DNA from: JBJMLO01 sp045805265
Lineage (GTDB): Bacteria; Actinomycetota; UBA4738; JACQTL01
Reading direction: 5' to 3'
Assembly: GCA_045805265.1 (NCBI GenBank)
Contig: JBJMLO010000017.1
Location: 1 to 53,077, forward strand
Length of the DNA: 53,077 nucleotides
The notes under the pieces were generated by a model, which did not search any database, was not told the origin of the DNA, and was given only the letters and a program-made list of their open reading frames with translations. Numbering within the stretch: position 1 is the stretch's first letter; each line of letters begins with the position of its first letter. Both the position numbers and the translations under genes were made by a program. Positions 1 to 6,766 of this stretch are shown here, one piece after another.

Positions 1-219
1 TCCGTCGCCGGACGCCCCGTCCCCGCCCGCCGCGGCAGCCGCCGGCTGGCGCGGAGCCGCCGGCCGGGGCCCGGCCTCGCCGTGCGCGGCGCGGTAGGCC
101 TTGACCGCCGCGGAGCGGGCCCGGCCCTCCGCCACGCGCTGGCTGGTGCCCTTGCCGAGCTCCTCCGCCAGGACGCGGTCGTACGTCTCCTTGTCCTGGG
201 GAAGCTCTTCTCGCGCCAT
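1..219 (-). CDS. N-terminal part of an unknown protein carrying a motif shared with NuoI2 (runs off the window)
   Basis: An open frame of 73 codons starts with ATG at 219-217 and continues past base 1, so only the N terminus is visible. Its start shares one base with the stop of the cytochrome b6-like gene (TGATG), so translation is coupled and it is the fourth gene of that operon. Residues 13-38 (bases 183-106) form a charged, probably helical motif beginning YDRVLAEELGKGT. About 19 of 26 positions match the C-terminal end of NuoI2 (residues 326-351). The sequence after it is Ala/Pro/Gly-rich and looks like a flexible linker. The remainder of the protein and its function are unknown. A second cytochrome b segment or another electron-transfer domain is possible from context only. 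Confidence 0.75.
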   Translation of the reverse strand, partial: MAREELPQDKETYDRVLAEELGKGTSQRVAEGRARSAAVKAYRAAHGEAGPRPAAPRQPAAAAAGGDGASGDG

Positions 220-989
220 CAGAGGGGCCCCGAGATGCCGCCGTCCTTGCGGATCCGCCAGAAGTGGACCGCCAGGAAGATCACCAGCACGAACGGCAGC
301 GCCAGCACGTGGAGCACGTACCATCGCAGCAGCGTGTTCGGCCCCACGTTCACCCCGCCGAGCAGCAGGAACTGCGTCTGTTTCGACACGAGCGGCACGT
401 AGCCCCCGAGCGACGTCCCCACCGTGACCGCCCAGATCGAGAGCTGGTCCCACGGCAGCAGGTAGCCGGTGAACGACAGGCCGAGCGTCAGGAACAGGAG
501 CAGGACCCCGACCACCCAGTTGAACTCCCGCGGCGGCTTGTACGCGCCCGTGTAGAACACCCGGGCCATATGCAGCGTCACGCTGAACACCATGAGGTGG
601 GCGCCCCACCGGTGGATGTTCCTGACCAGGTCCCCGAAGAACACGGTCGTCGAGATGCGCTGCATGTCGGCGTACGCGGTCGCCCCGCCGAGGTCGGCCG
701 CCGGCCGGTAGAAGAACATCAGGAAGATGCCCGTGACCGTGAGGATGATGAACAGGAAGAACGAGATGCCGCCCAGGCAGAACGTGTAGGTCAGCTTCAG
801 CCCGTGCCGCTTCACCTTCACCGGGTGCAGGTGGTACAGCACGTTGTTCATCATCGCGAGCGAGCGGTCGCGGGAGGTGTCCTTGTAGCCCTTCCGGAAG
901 ATGGAACCGGGACGGAAGACCGACTTCCACACCTCGGTGTCGCGGACCTTGTCCAGCAACTCCATCGGTGATGGCGGCTTCAGCTTCAC
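219..989 (-). CDS. Cytochrome b6-like membrane diheme protein
   Basis: Encodes 256 residues from a GTG at 989, chosen because AGAGGA lies just upstream and because the open frame further upstream runs into the ferredoxin gene. The protein has about four hydrophobic helices and the two heme-binding His pairs of the cytochrome b6/b N-terminal domain: an HRWGAHL segment with a second His 14 residues on, and a pair spaced 15 residues (b6 spacing) in the last helix. A GYLLPWDQ segment typical of the family is present. It is longer at the N terminus (about 40 residues) than photosynthetic b6. No Rieske protein or subunit IV is visible in the window. The partner just upstream is a 2[4Fe-4S] ferredoxin, suggesting quinol oxidation or reduction coupled to iron-sulfur carriers. 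ATG at 965 is an alternative start. Confidence 0.85.
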   Translation of the reverse strand: MKLKPPSPMELLDKVRDTEVWKSVFRPGSIFRKGYKDTSRDRSLAMMNNVLYHLHPVKVKRHGLKLTYTFCLGGISFFLFIILTVTGIFLMFFYRPAADLGGATAYADMQRISTTVFFGDLVRNIHRWGAHLMVFSVTLHMARVFYTGAYKPPREFNWVVGVLLLFLTLGLSFTGYLLPWDQLSIWAVTVGTSLGGYVPLVSKQTQFLLLGGVNVGPNTLLRWYVLHVLALPFVLVIFLAVHFWRIRKDGGISGPL

Positions 990-1032
990 CCCGGTCCTCT
1001 TCCCCTCGCGCTGCTCAGATGTCCAGGCTTCC

Positions 1033-1437
1033 TCAGGCTTCCGGCTGCTGCTGCGACATCGGGACCGCGCCCATCGTGCGGGGCGCCGCGGCCTCCCGCT
1101 CGTCCGGCAGGCGCGCATAGTACAGGCAATCGCTGGGGCACCGTTCCACGCACACCGAGCACCGCGTGCACGCGTTGTCGTCGACGATGAACACGGCAAA
1201 CGTCTGGTCGACCTCGGCCTTCTGCGCGTCCGTCTCGGACTCCTGCACGATGCCCGGGTCGAGCATGTAGATGCAGTTCCACGGACACACGTCCTCGCAG
1301 GCCCGGCACAGGATGCAGGGTTCCGGGTCCAGCATGAGGTGCTTGGGGGACTTCACGCCCTCCTGGAGCCAGGCGGTGTCGACGGCCTGGACCCGGTAGT
1401 CCGTGTGGATGTCCACCTCGGTCTTGTTGAACGGCAC
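1033..1437 (-). CDS. 2[4Fe-4S] ferredoxin-type electron carrier
   Basis: Encodes 134 residues starting at GTG 1437. Two complete CxxCxxCxxxCP motifs are visible, CILCRACEDVCP and CTRCSVCVERCP, about 50 residues apart, so two [4Fe-4S] clusters are expected. There is no transmembrane segment or signal peptide. The protein lies in an operon between a two-helix membrane protein (stop 17 bases upstream) and the cytochrome b6-like gene (start 43 bases downstream). It probably passes electrons to or from the b-type cytochrome on the cytoplasmic side. It resembles the iron-sulfur subunits of many oxidoreductases, and sequence alone does not reveal the electron donor. A Rex-type operator lies upstream of the operon. 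Confidence 0.85.
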   Translation of the reverse strand: MPFNKTEVDIHTDYRVQAVDTAWLQEGVKSPKHLMLDPEPCILCRACEDVCPWNCIYMLDPGIVQESETDAQKAEVDQTFAVFIVDDNACTRCSVCVERCPSDCLYYARLPDEREAAAPRTMGAVPMSQQQPEA

Positions 1438-1454
1438 GGGCTAGCTCACTCTCC

Positions 1455-1796
1455 TCATCGGTATCCCCCGGAGGGGCGCGTCTCGCCGCCGGTTCCCCTG
1501 AGCTTCTGGCGGTGCCGCTGCAGGAGGTACCCCGTGAGGAAGAAGATCCCGAACCACGTCGTGATCCACCCCGCGGCCAGCGCCTCCTTCAGCTTCACCA
1601 TCCAGAAGGACTTCAGCCGGAGGGTCTGGTCGGCGAAGTACAGCCAGAACGACGGGATCACCGCCAGGAAGATGATCGAGACGAAGGCGAGCCCCACCGA
1701 GAACACGACTGCGGCGGTCCAGGTCCACTCGAATTCCCGCAGGAAACGGTTCCCGCGGTCGACCATCGGCTGGAGCCTCTTGGGGTAGAGCCTCAT
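1455..1796 (-). CDS. Small two-helix membrane protein, first gene of the b6/ferredoxin operon
   Basis: Encodes 113 residues from ATG 1796. Two hydrophobic segments are visible (about residues 25-58 and 75-92), flanked by basic residues (RLYPKR at the N terminus, RHRQKLR near the C terminus). I recognise no family. As the first gene of a cluster that continues with a ferredoxin and cytochrome b6, it is most simply a small membrane subunit or anchor of the same complex. A TAGAAT -10-like hexamer lies at 1835-1830 and a Rex-type palindrome at 1905-1924 upstream of it. Confidence 0.65.
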   Translation of the reverse strand: MRLYPKRLQPMVDRGNRFLREFEWTWTAAVVFSVGLAFVSIIFLAVIPSFWLYFADQTLRLKSFWMVKLKEALAAGWITTWFGIFFLTGYLLQRHRQKLRGTGGETRPSGGYR

Positions 1797-1904
1797 CTCG
1801 AGCGGTCCTCGTCGTTCACAGGCCCGGGCATTCTACCGACGCCAGGCACGCCCCCGCAGGGATCGCCCCGGGGCGGTGTCCAGGCCGGAGGCCGGGCGGT
1901 CTTC

Positions 1905-1924
1905 CTTGTGAAGGCATTCACAAG
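1905..1924. promoter_or_regulatory. Rex-type operator (copy 1), between b6/ferredoxin operon and ccdA
   Basis: Perfect palindrome CTTGTGAA-GGCA-TTCACAAG with 8-bp arms and a 4-bp spacer. The core TTGTGAA-N4-TTCACAA is the known operator of the NADH-sensing repressor Rex. It lies in the intergenic region 1797-2074 between divergent genes. On the minus strand a weak promoter (TTGCGA at 1963-1958, GATAGT at 1940-1935, 17-bp spacer) would place the start site beside the operator. The alternative TAGAAT hexamer at 1835-1830 would place the operator further upstream. Nearly identical copies precede both complex I operons (14201, 32803). Binding by Rex is inferred, and no rex gene lies in the window. 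Confidence 0.8.
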
Positions 1925-2074
1925 CGTCGCCAAGACTATCCGACGGAGGCCCGAAGATCGCAACTCAGGCCGGGAGGATCGCCTCAAGGGCGGGCCGTTT
2001 CCGGCATCCCGTGGGACGGGGAGGTCCGTAGACTTGGTGGCGCGGGGAGCGCCGGCTGGCGCGCCGCGGACCCG

Positions 2075-2902
2075 ATGATCGCCGACGTCACCCGTGGACT
2101 GTCCGAGTGGTGGGCTCCCGTCCTGGCCTTCGTGGCGGGGGTCCTGTCGTTCGCGTCGCCGTGCGTCCTACCGCTGGTGCCCGGATACCTAGCGTTCGTG
2201 TCGGGATCGAGCGCGGGGGAGCCGGACCGGGTGGCCAATGGCGGGGCCGGGGACGGTGCCGTCGCCGTCGCCGTCGGTGTGAAGGAGCGGCGGCGGGCCG
2301 GTCTGAGCTCCGTCCTGCCGATGGCGCTGTTCGTGCTGGGGTTCTCCGTGGTGTTCACGGCGCTCGGCGTGGTCGTCGGGCAGTTCCCGAACAGCGGGAT
2401 CAGCAACGCGCTGCAGTCGAGCGTGCTGCTCCGGATCGCCGGCGTGTTCGTGCTGCTGTTCGGCCTGGCCATGATCCTGTACGCATTCCGGCTGGGGTCG
2501 CCCTCGCTGTACGCGGAGCGGCGGCCGCTGCTGTCCCGCGTGCGGCCGGGACCCGCGGGGGCGCTGCCCCTCGGGATGGCCTTCGCGCTGGGGTGGACCC
2601 CCTGCATCGGGCCGGTGCTCGGCGTGATCCTGGCCATCGCGGCGACCCAGGGGGGAGCGTTCCGTGGTGGCGGGCTGCTGTTCCTGTACTCGCTCGGCCT
2701 CGGGCTGCCGTTCCTCCTGATCGGGCTGGGGGTGAAGCGGCTGATGCGCGCGCTGGACGTGATCAAACGGAACTACCACTGGTTCGCGGGGGTGTCGGGG
2801 GCGATCATGGTGGGGATCGGCGTGCTGCTGGTAAGCGGCCTGTGGGAGAGCTGGGTGACACCGTGGCTGAACAGCCTGTCGAGGATCACACCGCCCCTGT
2901 GA
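2075..2902 (+). CDS. ccdA: Cytochrome c biogenesis thiol-disulfide transporter CcdA
   Basis: Encodes 275 residues from ATG 2075, an integral membrane protein of the CcdA/DsbD-beta family with about six helices. Both family cysteines are visible in their usual contexts: SPCVLPLVPGY in the first helix and GWTPCIGPVLG in the fourth. CcdA passes reducing equivalents from cytoplasmic thioredoxin across the membrane to keep apocytochrome c or other exported thiols reduced. A low-complexity hydrophilic loop (about residues 45-70) separates helix 1 from helix 2. It is transcribed divergently from the cytochrome b6 operon, and the ChrB-like gene begins 10 bases downstream. Other Ccs proteins (CcsA, CcsB, ResA) are not in view. 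Confidence 0.92.
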   Translation: MIADVTRGLSEWWAPVLAFVAGVLSFASPCVLPLVPGYLAFVSGSSAGEPDRVANGGAGDGAVAVAVGVKERRRAGLSSVLPMALFVLGFSVVFTALGVVVGQFPNSGISNALQSSVLLRIAGVFVLLFGLAMILYAFRLGSPSLYAERRPLLSRVRPGPAGALPLGMAFALGWTPCIGPVLGVILAIAATQGGAFRGGGLLFLYSLGLGLPFLLIGLGVKRLMRALDVIKRNYHWFAGVSGAIMVGIGVLLVSGLWESWVTPWLNSLSRITPPL

Positions 2903-2912
2903 GCGTGTTGCC

Positions 2913-3356
2913 GTGAAGTGGGTGACCAGGGAGCGGCCGAAGACCGACCGGATCGCGTGCCCGTGGCTGATCCGGCGGTTCATCGATGCCGAGGCGGAGA
3001 TCCTGTACATGCCGGCGGAACGGGTGCTCGAGGTGGCGGCGGCCGAGGGAGCCCGGTCGTTCGACGCGCCCGGCGCCGAGTTCACCCACCGCGACGGGCT
3101 GTGCTCGTTCGAGGTGCTGATCGAGGACTTCTCGCTGGGCGGCGATCCAGCCCTGGTCCGCCTGGCTCGGATCGTGCACGCAGCCGACGTGTCCGAGGAC
3201 CGCAACACCGATCCGCTCGGACCCGGCTTGGAGGCGATCGGTGTGGGGGGGCTGGACGTGGAAGCCGACGACCACCGCCTGCTGGAGCGCGGCGAGTTCG
3301 TCTACGAAGCGCTGTACGCCTGGTGCCGCCGACAAGAACCCGCAACCGACAGGTGA
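2913..3356 (+). CDS. Chromate resistance protein ChrB-type domain
   Basis: Encodes 147 residues from GTG 2913. The sequence begins with the family signature KWVTRERPKTDRIACPWLI, typical of the C-terminal domain of ChrB (chromate resistance, often stand-alone). ChrB N-terminal sequence and the ChrA transporter are absent here, so a role in chromate resistance is uncertain. Stand-alone ChrB_C proteins occur widely and their biochemical role is poorly defined. The gene follows ccdA by only 10 bases and is probably co-transcribed with it. No signal peptide is evident from this start. Confidence 0.75.
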   Translation: MKWVTRERPKTDRIACPWLIRRFIDAEAEILYMPAERVLEVAAAEGARSFDAPGAEFTHRDGLCSFEVLIEDFSLGGDPALVRLARIVHAADVSEDRNTDPLGPGLEAIGVGGLDVEADDHRLLERGEFVYEALYAWCRRQEPATDR

Positions 3357-3528
3357 CAGTACGCTGGCATGGGCTGACGCTCTGCCGCTGGCGGCACTAC
3401 TTCAGCTGACGCTTCCCTCGGGATCTAACCCCAGGAGCTAGATCGTCCCGACGCAAGGGCGGGATGTACTGTCGTCGAGGTCGTCGATGTCGGAGTTGTC
3501 GTCGGGGTCGTGACCCGCTTCGAACGCT

Positions 3529-3966
3529 TCAGCTGAGCTGCTCGGCCAGTGCGACGATGATGCCCTCGGGGCCGCGGACGTAGCAGAGCCGATAGCTGTC
3601 CTCGTACTGCACCACCTCGCCGACGAGTTCGGTGCCATGGGCTTGCAAGCTCTCGACGACGGCATCGATGTCGTCGACGGCGAACATGATGCGACCCATG
3701 CCCAGCGTGTTCACTGGTGCGTTCGGCTGAGCGGTGGTAGCCGGCGGCGAGTGAAACTTGGTCAGCTCGAGCCGGCCGCGGCCGTCCGGCGTCCTCATCA
3801 TTGCGATGTCGCTTCGGACACCGTCGAGCCCGACGATGCGGTCCACCCACTGTCCCTCGACTGTCGCCTCGCCCTCTAGCTCCAGACCAAGTTCGACAAA
3901 GAACGCGATAGCAGCCTTGAGGTCGTCGACGACGATGCTGACGTTGTCCATCCGCTGGATCGTCAT
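3529..3966 (-). CDS. VOC-superfamily (glyoxalase/dioxygenase fold) protein
   Basis: Encodes 145 residues from ATG 3966; an in-frame ATG at 3978 would add four. It contains the two beta-alpha-beta-beta-beta modules of the vicinal oxygen chelate fold. The first begins MDNVSIVVDDLKAAIAFF and the second FAVDDIDAVVESLQAHG. An Asp/Glu-rich substrate pocket and a C-terminal GPEGIIVALAEQL strand are typical. Members range from glyoxalases to antibiotic-binding proteins and dioxygenases, and the substrate cannot be read from the sequence. The gene stands alone between oppositely oriented neighbours. The 172 bases between it and the ChrB-like gene hold no gene I can support. Confidence 0.85.
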   Translation of the reverse strand: MTIQRMDNVSIVVDDLKAAIAFFVELGLELEGEATVEGQWVDRIVGLDGVRSDIAMMRTPDGRGRLELTKFHSPPATTAQPNAPVNTLGMGRIMFAVDDIDAVVESLQAHGTELVGEVVQYEDSYRLCYVRGPEGIIVALAEQLS

Positions 3967-4159
3967 GTCCTCAAGCATAGGGACCGCGGGCGTTCCAAGC
4001 TTGGCGGCTCATCGTCGGGCCGGCGCGGCTGCCGGTTCGGAGCGGCACTCGAGGCCTCCTCGAGCGGCCCCAGGTCAACATGCTCAACGCGTCGGCGGCT
4101 CGGAATGGGAACCTCTGCCGGATGGCCGGGCGCGGACGAGCATCGACGGGGGGCCCCGC

Positions 4160-5380
4160 TTGACGGGTGACGGGCGCAGGATCCTTGCAGCGCAGGCCGT
4201 CCGGGCCACCGGGTACGGCATGACGTCGGTGCTCCTGGGTGCCTCGCTGAAGGCGCGGGGGTGGTCGCCCGGGCAGGTCGGGGCCCTGCTGGCCGCGGTA
4301 CTGGCGGGGACGGCGCTTGCCTCGATCGTCGTGGGGAGGTACGCGAACCGGATCGGTCGCCGGCGCCTGTACGGCGCGCTGTTCGTCGGGCTCGCGGCGG
4401 CGGGAGTCGTGTTCGGGGTCACCACCGCGTTCTGGGTCCTGTTCGTGGCCGCGCTGGCCGGGACGCTCTCCACCGACGTCGTCGAGTCGGGGCCCTTCAC
4501 GTCCCTGGAACAGGCCATGCTGCCCGCCACGACCTCGTCCGCGCGGCGGACGCGGGCGTTCGGCGTGTACAACGCGGTCGCCGCGGTCGCGGGCTCGCTT
4601 GGTGCACTGGCCGCGGGCCTGCCCGGGTTGCTGAGCCACAACGGGATCGGGGCGACCGCCGGACGCCACTGGTTCCTGGTCCTCGTGCCCATCGGGCTGA
4701 TCGGCGCGGTCATCGCCACCCGGTTGTCGCCTGCGGTCGAGTCCTCCGCTGTCGCCGTCCCCCCTGGCCCGGGCGCGAAGCCGCCGCGCCCCCTGGAGCG
4801 ATCGCGGCCCACCGTGGCTCGGCTGGCGGCCTTGTTCGCCGTCGACTCCTTCGCGGGAGGGTTCGCCGTCCAGGCCTTCATCGCCTACTGGCTCAGCGTG
4901 AAGTTCGGGGTCTCCGTCCAGCTGCTGGCGGTGGTGTTCTTCGGCGTGGGGATCCTGCAGTCGCTGTCGTTCCTGGTGGCCTCACGCCTGGCCGACCGGT
5001 TCGGCCTGCTGAACACGATGGTGTTCACCCACCTGCCGTCGAACGTCCTGCTGGCGGCCATCCCGTTGGCGCCGACGCTGCCGCTCGCCATCGCGGTGGT
5101 GCTGGCCCGGTTCGCGCTGAGTCAGATGGACGTGCCGACCCGCCAGGCGTACGTTGCCGCGCTGGTGGATCCGGACGAGCGACCCGCTGCGGCCGCGTAC
5201 ACGAACACCGCCCGGTACGTGGTCCGTCCGGCCGGGGCGGCGCTGGCCGGCATGGCCCAGCGCGTCGCGTTCGGGCTTCCGTTCGTCATCTCGGGCGGGA
5301 TCAAGATCGCCTACGACCTTGCGCTGTTCGCGTGGTTCCGGCGCGTCCGCCTTCCGGAGGACACGCCCTCACAGCGATAG
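4160..5380 (+). CDS. Major facilitator superfamily transporter
   Basis: Encodes 406 residues if the TTG at 4160 is the start. No in-frame ATG or GTG lies near the expected N terminus, and the open frame further upstream overlaps the VOC gene antisense. The protein has about 12 hydrophobic helices. The loop 2-3 motif is visible as GRYANRIGRRRLYG, and a related ASRLADRFGLL motif lies after the central loop, as expected for a two-domain MFS protein. A Pro-rich cytoplasmic loop separates the halves. Substrate unknown; the overall look is of a drug or metabolite exporter. No ribosome binding site of good quality precedes the TTG, so the start is uncertain. Confidence 0.8.
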   Translation: MTGDGRRILAAQAVRATGYGMTSVLLGASLKARGWSPGQVGALLAAVLAGTALASIVVGRYANRIGRRRLYGALFVGLAAAGVVFGVTTAFWVLFVAALAGTLSTDVVESGPFTSLEQAMLPATTSSARRTRAFGVYNAVAAVAGSLGALAAGLPGLLSHNGIGATAGRHWFLVLVPIGLIGAVIATRLSPAVESSAVAVPPGPGAKPPRPLERSRPTVARLAALFAVDSFAGGFAVQAFIAYWLSVKFGVSVQLLAVVFFGVGILQSLSFLVASRLADRFGLLNTMVFTHLPSNVLLAAIPLAPTLPLAIAVVLARFALSQMDVPTRQAYVAALVDPDERPAAAAYTNTARYVVRPAGAALAGMAQRVAFGLPFVISGGIKIAYDLALFAWFRRVRLPEDTPSQR

Positions 5381-5402
5381 CGAAGGCGAGCGCGACTCGA
5401 TC

Positions 5403-5624
5403 TCAGACGCCGACGCGGCGCCGCGCGTGCCGCTTGAACAGTCCCCGCGCGGGGGTGTCGTCGGCGTCGCCCATCGCCCTCGTGGAGTCCTCGCCGGGGG
5501 AGGAGTAGCTCGCCGCGACGACCGGGCCGCGGAGCACCGCGTACCAGCCTGGTTCGTAGGACGCGTCGGAGGACTCGTCGTCCACGACGTTCGTTTCTGT
5601 GGGGGGGTTCATCACCTGGCTCAT
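5403..5624 (-). CDS. Small hypothetical protein
   Basis: Encodes 73 residues from ATG 5624. Codon third positions are strongly G/C as in neighbouring real genes. The N-terminal half is acidic (about residues 14-22) followed by YEPGWYAVLRGPVV, and the C terminus is basic (KRHARRR). No membrane segment or recognised domain. There is no clear ribosome binding site, and a leaderless transcript is possible. It lies tail to tail with the MFS gene and in the same direction as the downstream cytochrome oxidase genes, 127 bases from the end of ctaF. Function unknown. Confidence 0.45.
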   Translation of the reverse strand: MSQVMNPPTETNVVDDESSDASYEPGWYAVLRGPVVAASYSSPGEDSTRAMGDADDTPARGLFKRHARRRVGV

Positions 5625-5750
5625 GCCGCGACGATACGCGGGGGTGCGTCCGCGATCATCGGGCCATCGGACCCCGATCCGGAACTTTCGGCGTGAACCT
5701 TCGGACTAGCCTCGGGGGCGAAAGGCCGTCCGAGAGGTCACCCCATCGGG

Positions 5751-6167
5751 CTACGGGTGCCCGGCACCCTCGGCGCGGTCGTGCTCGGCCTTCTCGGCGG
5801 CCTGGCGGCCCGCCTGCACGAACCACCCGATCATGGCCGACACGAAGACCACGGCGCCGAGCGCCATGAGCACCACGAAGAACTTCAGCCCGAAGAGGAA
5901 CAGCACGGCCCCGAACGCCATGAGGATCGGCCACCACGACGACGGGAACAGGTGGCTTGGCCCGACCTCGGCCTTGGCCTCGGGCTCGTTCTCCGCGCGG
6001 TCGTAGGGCCCGGCGTGCTCGAGGACCGTCGCGATGTACAGCAGCGCGACCGAGAACACGCCGAGCATCACCGCCCCGGCCAGCTCCTTCGCCACCAGCC
6101 CGTACACGATGGCCGCGACCACGGCCAGGCCGGCCAGCGCCATGAAGATCCGTCCCGCCGACCGCAT
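5751..6167 (-). CDS. ctaF: Cytochrome c oxidase subunit IV, actinobacterial CtaF type
   Basis: Encodes 138 residues from ATG 6167, two bases after the ctaE stop. Four hydrophobic helices are visible in two pairs, separated by an acidic loop and the characteristic PSSWWPILMAFG segment found in CtaF of actinobacteria. CtaF is a small accessory subunit of the aa3-type oxidase. It is the last gene of the ctaC-ctaD-ctaE-ctaF transcription unit. Its presence is one of the better lineage hints in the window. The extreme C terminus is hydrophilic (EKAEHDRAEG). Confidence 0.85.
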   Translation of the reverse strand: MRSAGRIFMALAGLAVVAAIVYGLVAKELAGAVMLGVFSVALLYIATVLEHAGPYDRAENEPEAKAEVGPSHLFPSSWWPILMAFGAVLFLFGLKFFVVLMALGAVVFVSAMIGWFVQAGRQAAEKAEHDRAEGAGHP

Positions 6168-6169
6168 CG

Positions 6170-6766
6170 CTACTTCAACAGGTACAGCGTCGAGAACAGG
6201 CCAATCCACACGACGTCGACGAAGTGCCAGTAGATCGCCGCGGCCTCCAGGCCGGTGTGGTCCTCGCGGGTCAGCTGGCCGGACCAGCCCCGCGCGAGCA
6301 TCAGGTAGATGAACACCAGCCCGCCGGCCACGTGCGCGCCGTGGAACCCGGTCATCGTGAAGAACGTGGTCCCGAACACCGTGTCGTGGATCGAGAAGTC
6401 CAGCGTCGAGTAGTCGTAGCCCTGCATGCCCAGGAAGACCGCCCCCAGCAGGAGCGTGAGCTTCAGGAACCGGAGCATCGTGGCCCGGTCGCCGCGGCGG
6501 ATGGCCCACACCGCGAACTGCATCGTCACGCTGGACAGGACCAGCAGCGACGTGGCGATAGCCGAGATCGGCCAGGCCTCGAGGCCACCGATGCCCTTCG
6601 GGGGCCACGGGGTGGCGCCCGCCCGGACCGTGAAGTACGCGCCGAACAGCGCGGCGAAGAACACGCACTCCGACGCCACGAACAGGATCACGCCGAGCAG
6701 CGACGCCGGCATCGGGTCGCGCCGACGCACGACCGGCGCCGCCGCGGACGTCGCCTCGACGCTCAC
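6170..6766 (-). CDS. ctaE: Cytochrome c oxidase subunit III
   Basis: Encodes 198 residues from GTG 6766, which overlaps the ctaD stop (GTGA) and follows a GGGGAG site. Five hydrophobic helices, the five-helix form common in actinobacteria. Family motifs include FFAALFGAYFTVR near the N terminus, TGFHGAHVAGG in the middle and YWHFVDVVWIGLFSTLYL at the C terminus. Subunit III stabilises the oxygen-reducing core and proton uptake. Translation is coupled to ctaD and to ctaF. Confidence 0.95.
   Translation of the reverse strand: MSVEATSAAAPVVRRRDPMPASLLGVILFVASECVFFAALFGAYFTVRAGATPWPPKGIGGLEAWPISAIATSLLVLSSVTMQFAVWAIRRGDRATMLRFLKLTLLLGAVFLGMQGYDYSTLDFSIHDTVFGTTFFTMTGFHGAHVAGGLVFIYLMLARGWSGQLTREDHTGLEAAAIYWHFVDVVWIGLFSTLYLLK

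Noticed and set aside
1797..2074. Rex regulation of ccdA from the operator at 1905-1924
   Set aside because: No plus-strand promoter placed by the palindrome was found, so only the minus-strand operon is assigned.
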